From Pigmentiphaga sp. H8 (GTDB taxonomy: Bacteria > Pseudomonadota > Gammaproteobacteria > Burkholderiales > Burkholderiaceae_B), in contig NZ_CP033966.1 in the NCBI RefSeq assembly GCF_003854895.1, forward strand, positions 4,216,001-4,280,000: a DNA stretch of 64,000 bases, in the 5' to 3' direction. The notes beneath the pieces were generated by a model, which saw only the letters and a program-made list of their open reading frames with translations, was not told the DNA's origin and did no database searches. Each line of letters starts with the position of its first letter. The first letter of the stretch is position 1. Shown piece by piece: positions 56,210 to 64,000 of the stretch. Both the position numbers and the translations under genes were made by a program.

Positions 56210-57049
56210 ATGACCGACCCCCAACTGCCGGCTATCGAAGACGGCGACGACACGCCCGACAACGCTTCCGCTCCCCGCAAGGATCCTTACTGGGTCGACG
56301 CGCTCGCCCAGGGCCTGTCCGTGCTCGAAGCCTTCGATTGCGAGCAGCCCTCGCTGACCCTGACCGAACTGGCGCAGCGCCTGGGCTGGAGCCGCAGCAA
56401 GCCTTACCGCTTCGTGCATACGCTGGAGAAACTGGGCTTCCTGGAGCGCGAGGAAGTCGGCCGGCGCTACCGCCTGACCGCGCATGCGATGAAGCTCGGC
56501 TTCGCCTACCTGAACCGCCTGCCCCTGGTCGAGCTGGCGCAGCCGATCATGAACCGGCTGCGCACCGAAGTCGGCGCCTCGGTGCACATGGCCATCCTGG
56601 ACCGCGACGAACTGGTCTACGTGGCGCAGGCCCGCATCCCCCTGCCGACCTCGATCGACATCCATGTCGGGTCCCGCATGCCGCCGCACTCGTCATCGAT
56701 CGGCCGGATCCTGCTGGCCTACAAGCCCCAGGCGGACATTGCCCGCATCCTGGACGGCGCGCCCATACCCGCCCTGACCGAAAAATCCACGGTCGACCCC
56801 GCCGCCTTCCGCGCGCTGCTGGATACCGCGCGCGAACGCGGCTACGTCTACAACGACGAGGAATTCCACCGCGGCGTGCGTTCGATCGCCGCGCCGGTCC
56901 TGAACGCCCAGGGAGAAGTCGTGGCCGGACTGAACGCGACCTCGATGATCTACACCTTCACCGACGAGGTCGTGGCCGGGACCGTGATCCCCGCCGTGGT
57001 ACGGGCGGCGCGGGAGTTGTCGATGGCGCTGGGCTACCGCGAACGCTAG
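56210..57049 (+). CDS. IclR-family regulator (PcaR/PobR type)
   Basis: 279 aa. WVDALAQGLSVLEAFDCEQPSLTLTELAQRLGWSRSKPYRFVHTLEKLGF is the PcaR/PobR-group HTH, with the effector-domain core GASVHMAILDRDELVYVAQARIP and HRGVRSIAAPVLNAQGEVVAGLN. This branch is linked to hydroxybenzoate/protocatechuate degradation, supporting an aromatic acid as inducer for the preceding genes. Confidence 0.92.
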   Translation: MTDPQLPAIEDGDDTPDNASAPRKDPYWVDALAQGLSVLEAFDCEQPSLTLTELAQRLGWSRSKPYRFVHTLEKLGFLEREEVGRRYRLTAHAMKLGFAYLNRLPLVELAQPIMNRLRTEVGASVHMAILDRDELVYVAQARIPLPTSIDIHVGSRMPPHSSSIGRILLAYKPQADIARILDGAPIPALTEKSTVDPAAFRALLDTARERGYVYNDEEFHRGVRSIAAPVLNAQGEVVAGLNATSMIYTFTDEVVAGTVIPAVVRAARELSMALGYRER

Positions 57050-57060
57050 CCCCGGGGCGG

Positions 57061-57159
57061 TCAGCGCAGGTAGGACACCGCGACCGCGATCGCCACGCCG
57101 ACGGCGCCGATCAGCACCAGCATCTGCATCAGCGTCAACCCTTTCTGCAAGCTCTTCAT
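57061..57159 (-). CDS. Prepilin-like micro-protein
   Basis: 32 aa: MKSLQKGLTLMQMLVLIGAVG followed by AIAVAVSYLR. It mimics a type IV pilin/pseudopilin N-terminus: basic leader, Gly at -1 and a hydrophobic helix beginning LTLMQ where FTLIE is usual (the conserved Glu5 is Gln). There is no globular domain. GAGG lies five bases before the ATG. It could be a vestigial pseudopilin or a genuine small membrane peptide. It converges on the IclR gene and follows the MFS gene. Confidence 0.5.
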   Translation of the reverse strand: MKSLQKGLTLMQMLVLIGAVGVAIAVAVSYLR

Positions 57160-57268
57160 TCCATCCTCTGGCGCCGCCCCGCGGGCGCGGCAATAAGAAA
57201 CATACGTCGAAATCCGACGGGGCATAAGGTTAGCCTGTTTCACGCCGCCGATGGCGCGGGCGCCCCGC

Positions 57269-58468
57269 CTACTCGCACACCGGTTCGCGGCGCCGGCCGG
57301 CGTTGCCCAGCCAGACCAGCCCCAGCCCACCGGCGGCAAGCGCCGCGCCCGCCAGGGGCACCGCGGCGTAGCCCAGCCCCTGGCCGATGACGGCGCTGCC
57401 CAGGGCCGCCCCCAGCGCGTTGCCGAGGTTGAACGCGCCGACGTTGACGGACGAGGCCAGGCCGGGCGCCTGGGCCGCCGCCTGCATGACGCGCATCTGC
57501 ACCGGCGGCACGATACCGAAAGCGGCGGCGCCCCACACGACCAGTCCGATGGCCGCGCCGACATGGGTGGTCAGGACCAGCGGCAGCACGGCCATGATGA
57601 TCGCGAGCGCGGCCAGGATGAGCTTGGCCGCGCCGTCCAGGGACCAATCCGCCAGGCGGCCGCCCAGGGTATTGCCCAGGGTGAAGCCGATGCCGATCAG
57701 CACCAGCGCGAATGCCACGAAGCCCGGGCTGGCGCGGGTGATGTCGGCCAGCACGGGCGCCACGTAGGTGTAGAGCGCGAACATCGCGCCCGCCCCCAGC
57801 ACGGTCGTGCCCATGGCAAGCAGTACCTCGGGGCGCGTGAGCACGGCCAGTTCGCGGCGCACGTCCGGCCGCGTGCCCGGCTCGCCCTTGGGCAGCGCCA
57901 GCCACAGCGCGGCGATGGTGACCAGGCCCAGCGCGGCGGTTCCGCCGAAGGCCACGCGCCATCCCACCTGTTGCCCGATCCAGGTCGCCGCCGGCACGCC
58001 GCCGATGTTGGCCACGGTCAGGCCCATGAACATCGCCGCGATCGCGCTGGCCTGCTTTTCCCTGGGGACGACGCTGGCCGCCACCACCGCCCCTATGCCG
58101 AAGAAGGCGCCGTGGTTGAGACTGGTGACCAGGCGCGACAGGAGCAGGGTCGCGTATCCGGGCGCGAACGCCGACAAGAGGTTGCCGACGGTAAAGATCA
58201 GCATCAGCAGCATCAGCGCGGCCCGTTTGCCGAAGCGGCTGAACAGCAGCGTCATCACCGGCGCGCCCAGCATCACGCCAACGGCGTAGGCCGACACCAG
58301 CATGCCGGCGGCGGGAATGTCGACCTGTACCCCGTCGGCGATCACGGGCAACAGCCCCATGGGGGTGAACTCGGTCGTGCCGATGGCGAAAGCGCCGATG
58401 GCCAGGGCGAACAGGGCCGCGGTGGACTTCACCGCGGCCGGCTTGGAATCGTTGAAAGCGGGAGACAT
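57269..58468 (-). CDS. MFS transporter, DHA1 drug/sugar exporter type
   Basis: 399 aa, 12 TM segments. TTEFTPMGLLPVIADGVQVDIPAAGMLVSAYAVGVMLGAPVMTLLFSRFGKRAAL is typical of the YdhP/AraJ group, as is the later NVGAFNLGNALGAALG. It probably exports arabinose-like sugars, drugs or purines. ATG at 58468 has AGGA eight bases upstream, better than 58477. Regulated by the divergent LysR gene, judging by arrangement. Confidence 0.88.
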   Translation of the reverse strand: MSPAFNDSKPAAVKSTAALFALAIGAFAIGTTEFTPMGLLPVIADGVQVDIPAAGMLVSAYAVGVMLGAPVMTLLFSRFGKRAALMLLMLIFTVGNLLSAFAPGYATLLLSRLVTSLNHGAFFGIGAVVAASVVPREKQASAIAAMFMGLTVANIGGVPAATWIGQQVGWRVAFGGTAALGLVTIAALWLALPKGEPGTRPDVRRELAVLTRPEVLLAMGTTVLGAGAMFALYTYVAPVLADITRASPGFVAFALVLIGIGFTLGNTLGGRLADWSLDGAAKLILAALAIIMAVLPLVLTTHVGAAIGLVVWGAAAFGIVPPVQMRVMQAAAQAPGLASSVNVGAFNLGNALGAALGSAVIGQGLGYAAVPLAGAALAAGGLGLVWLGNAGRRREPVCE

Positions 58469-58573
58469 GACGGCCATCCTGGGACGGTTTTCTGTGGATG
58501 CAGCCAGTGTGCCGGGTTTATATTTGCAGATTAAGCCCGGTATCAACCAATATCATTTGATTTGGATTCAATA

Positions 58574-59476
58574 ATGAAGACCACCCTGGACGAGTTGCAG
58601 GCCTTCGTGGCCGTCGTGGACACCGGCTCGATCACGGCGGCCTCGGAAGTGCTCGGGCTGACCATCTCCGCCACCAGCCGCACCCTGGGCCGGCTGGAGG
58701 AAAAGCTCCAGACCACTTTGCTGCGCCGTACGACCCGGCGGCTGGAACTGACCGAGGAAGGCTCGACCTTCCTGCACCATGCGCGCGCCATCCTGGCCTC
58801 GGTCGATGAAGCGGAGGAACAGATGGCGGCCCGGCGCCTGCACCCGGCCGGGCGGCTGCGGGTGGATGCGTCCACGCCGTTCATGCTGCATGTCCTCGTG
58901 CCGCTGCTGGACGGTTTCCGCGCCCGCTACCCCGAGGTGGAACTGGAACTGAACTCGAACGAAGGCATCATCGACCTGATCGAGAAGCGCACCGACGTGG
59001 CCTTCCGCATCGGCACCCTGAAGGACTCCACCCTGCACGCCCGCCCCGTGGGCACCAGCCGGATACGTGTGCTCGCCAGTCCCGCCTACCTGGAACGCCA
59101 CGGTACGCCGGCCTCCCCGGGCCAGTTCGGGCGGCACACGCTGCTGGGCTTCACCCAGCCCGAGACCCTGAACGACTGGCCGCTGCGCGACGCGGACGGG
59201 AACACCGTTCGCATCCGGCCCACGATCGCCTCGTCCAGCGGGGAAACGCTGCGGCACATGGCCCTGGCGGGCCTGGGCATCGTCTGCCTGTCGGATTTCA
59301 TGACGGGCGACGACCGCCGCCAGGGGCGGCTGGCGCCCTTGTTGTCCAGGCAGACGCTGGACGTGCGCCAGGCGATCAACGCGGTCTACTACCGGAACAC
59401 CGCCCTGGCCTCGCGCATCACGGCCTTCGTGGACCACGTCGTCGATGCGCTGGGCAAGCGGCCCTTCGACGCATGA
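58574..59476 (+). CDS. LysR-family transcriptional regulator (YafC-like)
   Basis: 300 aa. TLDELQAFVAVVDTGSITAASEVLGLTISATSRTLGRLEEKLQTTLLRRTTRRLELTEEG is the common LTTR HTH. The effector domain includes FMLHVLVPLLDGFRARYPEVELEL and LAGLGIVCLSDFM. ATG at 58574 is used, TTG at 58562 rejected. Divergent from the MFS gene with 105 bp between starts, containing A/T-rich ATTTGATTTGG/CCAATATC segments. Confidence 0.92.
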   Translation: MKTTLDELQAFVAVVDTGSITAASEVLGLTISATSRTLGRLEEKLQTTLLRRTTRRLELTEEGSTFLHHARAILASVDEAEEQMAARRLHPAGRLRVDASTPFMLHVLVPLLDGFRARYPEVELELNSNEGIIDLIEKRTDVAFRIGTLKDSTLHARPVGTSRIRVLASPAYLERHGTPASPGQFGRHTLLGFTQPETLNDWPLRDADGNTVRIRPTIASSSGETLRHMALAGLGIVCLSDFMTGDDRRQGRLAPLLSRQTLDVRQAINAVYYRNTALASRITAFVDHVVDALGKRPFDA

Positions 59477-59492
59477 CGCCCCACAAACGACA

Positions 59493-59514
59493 ACGCCCTG
59501 CCGAAGCAGGGCGT
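59493..59514 (-). terminator. Hairpin terminator between LysR and terC genes
   Basis: ACGCCCTGC-CGAA-GCAGGGCGT, 9-bp stem with a tetraloop, in the 70-bp gap between convergent genes. The T-tract is weak in either direction, so it may act for both. Confidence 0.55.
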
Positions 59515-59546
59515 GCCATGCCGGGCCTTGCGGCCCCGCGCTCCGG

Positions 59547-60278
59547 TCAGGCGTGGCTGGCCGGCTGCTGCGCCTTCTTGCGGCGAGCCAACCACATACC
59601 CACCCCCACGACGATCAGCGCGCCCAGGATTTCCGCGGCGTAGGTGATCTGGGTGTTGTAGGCCGCCAGCGAACTGGGCTGGATCACATGGGACTGGACC
59701 GCGACGTCGGTCGCCAGCATGCCGCCGGCGATCCATCCCAGCAGGGCGCCGCCCAGCGTCACCACGACGGGGAAGCGGTCGATCAGCTTCAGGACCAGGG
59801 TGCTGCCCCAGATGATGATGGGCACGCTGACCAGCAGGCCGAAGATGACCAGGCCGATCTGGTGGGATTCGTCCGCCTGCTGGGCCGCGCCGGCAATGGC
59901 GATGACGTTGTCCAGGCTCATGACGAAGTCGGCGACGATGATGGTCTTGATCGCGCCCAGCAGCGTGGCGCCGCCCTCGATGTTGTCGTGCGACTCATCC
60001 TCGGGCACCAGCAGCTTGATGCCGATCCAGAACAGCAGCACGCCGCCCACGATCTTCAGGAACGGGATCTGCAGCATCGTGACCGCGAAGGCGATAAGCA
60101 CGACGCGCAGCACGATGGCGCCCGCCGTCCCCCACAGGATGCCCTGCATCCGCCGCTTGGCGGGCAGGTTGCGGCAGGCCAGCGCGATGACCACCGCGTT
60201 GTCCCCGCCCAGCAGGATGTCGATCAAGATGATCTGGAATACGGCCGCCCAGCTGAGCGTCTGGAAAAATTCAAGCAC
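59547..60278 (-). CDS. TerC-family membrane protein (YkoY/YjbE type)
   Basis: 243 aa, about seven TM segments. Conserved acidic motifs DILLGGDNAVVIAL and VMSLDNVIAI lie inside membrane helices and are characteristic. The family is implicated in metal (manganese) export or metalation of secreted proteins and, in E. coli TerC, tellurite resistance. GTG start at 60276-60278 with GGGAG six bases upstream. A strong terminator lies between it and the second terC, so it has its own promoter. Confidence 0.9.
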   Translation of the reverse strand: MLEFFQTLSWAAVFQIILIDILLGGDNAVVIALACRNLPAKRRMQGILWGTAGAIVLRVVLIAFAVTMLQIPFLKIVGGVLLFWIGIKLLVPEDESHDNIEGGATLLGAIKTIIVADFVMSLDNVIAIAGAAQQADESHQIGLVIFGLLVSVPIIIWGSTLVLKLIDRFPVVVTLGGALLGWIAGGMLATDVAVQSHVIQPSSLAAYNTQITYAAEILGALIVVGVGMWLARRKKAQQPASHA

Positions 60279-60420
60279 GTGTAGCTCCCTAAGACAGATC
60301 CGGACGAGCGAATCTTCCTGTACGGAAGATAGGTTCTTCCTTGTTTTTCGAATTCACCACGTCTTCCGGGACGGCATTTCCAGGCACCCGCATGCCCGTA
60401 AATCCCCCGGCGAAGACGAA

Positions 60421-60450
60421 ACCGGCCTGGCACAGGAATGCCAGGCCGGT
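60421..60450 (-). terminator. Strong hairpin downstream of the second terC
   Basis: ACCGGCCTGGCA-CAGGAA-TGCCAGGCCGGT, a perfect 12-bp stem, immediately downstream (minus strand) of the gene ending at 60480. On that strand TTTCGTCTTC follows. The rest of the 201-bp gap before the next terC has an A/T-rich patch (60330-60350) that could hold its promoter. Confidence 0.7.
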
Positions 60451-60479
60451 GCACCACGACTATGCAGCGTTGCCGGCCA

Positions 60480-61184
60480 TCAGGCGGGCTGGTCGCCGGA
60501 GCGGCGCCGAGACATCAGCACCTTGCCCACCACCAGCACGATGACGGCTCCGAGCACGCCGGCGGCGATCTCGGCACCATGATGGCTCAGCCCCATGGAT
60601 GCCTCGACGGCCTCGGTGTGCAGCGCGGGATCGTTGACGAACAGCTCGCCGGCGATGAACCCCAGCAGAGCGGCGCCCAGCCAGACGATGAGCGGGAAGC
60701 GCTCGATGACCTTCAGCAGCAGCGTGCTGCCGAAGATCACCAACGGGATGCTGATGGCCAGGCCCAGGACCAGGAGCACGGTATTGCCCATGGCGGCGGC
60801 CGCCACGGCAATCACGTTGTCCAGGCTCATGACCAGGTCGGCGATCAGGATCGTGCGGATGGCGGCCATCAGGCCGTCCTTGGCCAGCTTGCCTTCGTCC
60901 TCTTCACCTTCCGGCAACAACAACGAAATACCGATGTACAGCAACAGCAGCGAGCCGATCAGTTTCAACCAGGGCAGTTGCAGCAACTGGGCCGCAACCA
61001 GCGTCAGGATGATACGCATCACGATGGCGGCCGCAGAGCCGATCACGATTGCTTTCTTTTGTTGGTGGGCGGGCAGCGAACGAGCTGCCAGCGCGATGAC
61101 CACCGCGTTGTCCCCCGACAACAGGATGTTCACCCAGATGATTTGAATAAGAGCCAGTACGAAGGCGGCTGAACCAAATTCCAC
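60480..61184 (-). CDS. TerC-family membrane protein (YkoY/YjbE type), second paralogue
   Basis: 234 aa, similar to its neighbour (both have DNILLSGDNAVVIAL/LILxDLVMSLDN-type motifs; here NILLSGDNAVVIALAARSLPAHQQKK and IADLVMSLDNVIAV). GTG start at 61182-61184 with AGGAG six bases upstream. It lies downstream of sucD across a 59-bp gap containing a hairpin, so sucCD-terC may be partly co-transcribed. Two tandem TerC genes suggest duplication with divided metal or condition specificity. Confidence 0.9.
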   Translation of the reverse strand: MEFGSAAFVLALIQIIWVNILLSGDNAVVIALAARSLPAHQQKKAIVIGSAAAIVMRIILTLVAAQLLQLPWLKLIGSLLLLYIGISLLLPEGEEDEGKLAKDGLMAAIRTILIADLVMSLDNVIAVAAAAMGNTVLLVLGLAISIPLVIFGSTLLLKVIERFPLIVWLGAALLGFIAGELFVNDPALHTEAVEASMGLSHHGAEIAAGVLGAVIVLVVGKVLMSRRRSGDQPA

Positions 61185-61203
61185 GCTTTTCTCCTGAAAT
61201 GGC

Positions 61204-61232
61204 GACGGGCGCGATAGTCAATCGCGCCCGTC
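61204..61232 (-). terminator. Hairpin between sucD and terC
   Basis: GACGGGCGCGAT-AGTCA-ATCGCGCCCGTC, perfect 12-bp stem. On the minus strand only CCATTTC follows, lacking a T-run, so this may be a partial terminator or mRNA end stabiliser that allows some read-through to terC. Confidence 0.5.
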
Positions 61233-61243
61233 TCTCTTCTAAT

Positions 61244-62125
61244 TTACAGCACGGACTTGAGCAGCTTGCCCATTTCAGACGGGTTCTTGGTCGTCTTGAT
61301 GCCGCAGGCTTCCATGATCTCCAGCTTGGCCTCGGCGGTGTCGGCACCGCCCGAGATCAGCGCGCCGGCGTGGCCCATGCGCTTGCCGGCCGGAGCCGTG
61401 ACACCCGCGATGAAGCCGACCACCGGCTTCTTCATGTTGTCCTTGGCCCACTGCGCGGCGTTCACTTCGTCCGGGCCGCCGATTTCGCCGATCATGATGA
61501 CGGCGTCGGTGTCGGGATCGTCATTGAACATCTTCAGCACGTCGATGTGCTTCAGGCCGTTGATGGGATCGCCGCCGATGCCGACGGCGCTCGACTGGCC
61601 CAGGCCCAGTTCCGTGACCTGGCCCACGGCTTCGTACGTAAGCGTGCCCGAGCGGCTGACGATGCCGATGCGGCCCTTGCGGTGGATGTGGCCGGGCATG
61701 ATGCCGATCTTGATTTCATCGGGGGTGATCAGGCCGGGGCAGTTGGGTCCGAGCAGCAGCGTGCGCTTGTTTTCGGCGCGCATGCGGTTGCGGACTTCCA
61801 GCATGTCGCGCACGGGAATGCCCTCGGTGATGCAGATGGCCAGGTCCAGGTCGGCCTCGACGGCTTCCCAGATGGCGGCGGCGGCGCCCGCGGGCGGCAC
61901 GTAGATGACCGACACGTTGGCGCCGGTGGCGGCCTTGGCTTCGGAAACGTTGGCGTAGATGGGCACGCCTTCGAAGTCCTCGCCGGCCTTCTTGGGGTTC
62001 ACACCGGCCACGAAGCAATTCTTGCCGTTGGCGTACTCGCGGCACATGCGGGTGTGGAATTGACCGGTCTTGCCGGTGATCCCCTGCGTGATCACCTTGG
62101 TATCTTTGTTGATCAGAATCGACAT
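61244..62125 (-). CDS. sucD: Succinyl-CoA synthetase alpha subunit
   Basis: 293 aa. CoA-binding Rossmann domain (QGITGKTGQFHTRMCREY; VYVPPAGAAAAIWEA) and the phospho-His in GHAGALISGGADTAEAK. With SucC it makes succinyl-CoA or, in reverse, ATP/GTP. It starts 38 bp after sucC. In this chromosome the succinyl-CoA pool also supplies the CoA donor of CaiB/BaiF transferases. Confidence 0.98.
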   Translation of the reverse strand: MSILINKDTKVITQGITGKTGQFHTRMCREYANGKNCFVAGVNPKKAGEDFEGVPIYANVSEAKAATGANVSVIYVPPAGAAAAIWEAVEADLDLAICITEGIPVRDMLEVRNRMRAENKRTLLLGPNCPGLITPDEIKIGIMPGHIHRKGRIGIVSRSGTLTYEAVGQVTELGLGQSSAVGIGGDPINGLKHIDVLKMFNDDPDTDAVIMIGEIGGPDEVNAAQWAKDNMKKPVVGFIAGVTAPAGKRMGHAGALISGGADTAEAKLEIMEACGIKTTKNPSEMGKLLKSVL

Positions 62126-62163
62126 TTCGAGTCCTTAATATCCTGTGCTGTGCGCTCGTGCGC

Positions 62164-63324
<1,161 letters not shown>

Positions 63325-63632
63325 GCGGAGCCTTCGCTGTCGGGTAGACGTTGAATGATCGGTTGGAAAAGACCAGCGCGATGACGGGTCATGCGCCTGG
63401 ATACGGATGGGGATAGCCCAGGCGTAGCCGCGGCCGGGCAAACAAAAGCCCACGGACCTGTACTCGGGACGAGCAAAGTCGCGGGCTGTCGCATAGCGAG
63501 GCGATTGGCGGTTACGGGCATGCGCTAAGGTGCCGATTGCATCGGGGGCGCCGGCAGATTCCGGGCGTGGCCGGGAGGCAATGGGCGGGCGATAAAACCC
63601 GGAGAGTATAGCACCCCTGCCTGCGGGCCCTT
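63325..63632 (-). promoter_or_regulatory. sucC leader and promoter region, 308 bp without a gene
   Basis: The minus-strand TGCTATACT (complement of 63605-63613) is an extended -10 and sits just after the metE stop; the -35 is poor. This would give a ~280-nt untranslated leader before sucC. Several small inverted repeats are present (for example around GCGCATGCCCG and GATCGGTTGG/CCAACCGATC) but no known riboswitch or protein gene was recognised. Confidence 0.4.
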
Positions 63633-64000
63633 CTACCCCGCGGCGGGGCCGCCCCGCCGGAGCGCGCGCGCCGCGGCCACCATTTCCCGCAGCGCCGCCT
63701 CGGCCTCGGGCCAGGCCCGGGTCTTGAGGCCGCAGTCGGGATTGACCCACAGGCGCTCGGCCGGCAGGCGCGCGGCCGCCTGGCGGATCAGCCCGACCAT
63801 CGCCTCGGCCTGGGGCACGTTGGGCGTATGGATGTCGTAGACGCCCGGGCCGATGTCATTGGGATAGCGGAAACCCTCGAACGCGCCGAGCAGCTCCCTG
63901 TTCGAGCGCGAGGTCTCGAGGGTGACGACATCCGCGTCCATCGCGGCGATGGACGCGATGATGTCGTTGAACTCGGAATAGCACATGTGGGTATGGATCT
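63633..64000 (-). CDS. metE: Cobalamin-independent methionine synthase, C-terminal part (cut by window edge)
   Basis: About 122 C-terminal codons. IHTHMCYSEFND contains the zinc-binding His and Cys, and VNPDCGLKTR holds the last zinc Cys of MetE's catalytic barrel. It transfers a methyl from 5-methyl-tetrahydropteroyl-triglutamate to homocysteine. The 5' part lies right of the window. Another methionine gene beside metC and bisC in this window. Confidence 0.93.
   Translation of the reverse strand, partial: IHTHMCYSEFNDIIASIAAMDADVVTLETSRSNRELLGAFEGFRYPNDIGPGVYDIHTPNVPQAEAMVGLIRQAAARLPAERLWVNPDCGLKTRAWPEAEAALREMVAAARALRRGGPAAG

Noticed and set aside
60279..61246. yybP-ykoY manganese riboswitch upstream of terC genes
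   Set aside because: The conserved GGGGAGUAG and paired-loop motifs were not found; only a Shine-Dalgarno and ordinary hairpins are present.

Overview
The window is a high-GC (roughly two-thirds G+C), densely coded chromosomal segment. Gene content and protein sequences point to a betaproteobacterium of the Alcaligenaceae (Bordetella/Achromobacter group). Evidence: a hemC-hemD-hemX-hemY cluster divergent from ppc, a parE-parC operon, a sucCD cluster with TerC genes, and seven periplasmic receptors of the Bug/TctC family (tripartite tricarboxylate transport), whose expansion is a hallmark of that family. No phage, insertion sequence, integrase or CRISPR array is visible. The species assignment is inference.

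Layout. 1-6.9 kb: housekeeping block on the minus strand (htpG 5' part, an HNH nuclease, a lipoprotein-like metallo-beta-lactamase-fold hydrolase, parC, parE), with two copies of a hairpin-rich intergenic repeat at gene 3' ends. 6.9-11.3 kb: a one-TM small protein, an MFS transporter and an FCD/GntR regulator, divergent from a DHDPS-family lyase/aldolase and a Bug receptor; palindromic operators lie between. 11.3-19.3 kb: a CoA-transferase / acyl-CoA hydratase / CoA-ester lyase operon with its own Bug receptor, divergent from a CysB-like LysR regulator, then IclR, Bug and TauD/TfdA dioxygenase genes. 19.4-26.7 kb: tRNA-Arg(CCU), an APC permease, then a run of seven co-directional genes (Bug, DctP-like protein without signal peptide, DUF1330, VOC, RraA, PanE-like, AraC). 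26.8-35.2 kb: lrp-bisC divergent from metC, followed by a second DHDPS-family enzyme, an SDR lacking its Tyr/Lys pair, a Bug receptor and a DadA-like oxidase. 35.3-39.8 kb: an isolated glgX, an orphan hybrid PAS histidine kinase and a small zinc-ribbon membrane protein. 39.8-45.9 kb: a glutathione-flavoured operon (Nu-class GST, CoA-transferase, Bug, 2-hydroxychromene-carboxylate-isomerase-like protein) divergent from LysR and a third CoA-transferase. 45.9-53.8 kb: ppa, the hem cluster and ppc. 54.0-57.0 kb: 6-hydroxynicotinate-monooxygenase-like FMO, Bug and IclR. 57.0-64 kb: a prepilin-like micro-ORF, an MFS exporter with divergent LysR, two TerC paralogues, sucDC and the 3' part of metE.

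How it works together. Between conserved core blocks lie five or more small catabolic islands built on one plan: a dedicated regulator, a periplasmic Bug receptor, and two to four enzymes of organic-acid or CoA-ester chemistry. None carries a TctA/TctB membrane component, so the receptors must either share a membrane pair encoded elsewhere or act as sensors. The most coherent island (12.3-15.4 kb) has the three activities needed to activate a C5-dicarboxylate, hydrate it and split it to acetyl-CoA and pyruvate, the logic of itaconate/mesaconate degradation. This would link naturally to the downstream succinyl-CoA synthetase (a source of CoA donors) and PEP carboxylase elsewhere in the window, although that link is conjecture.
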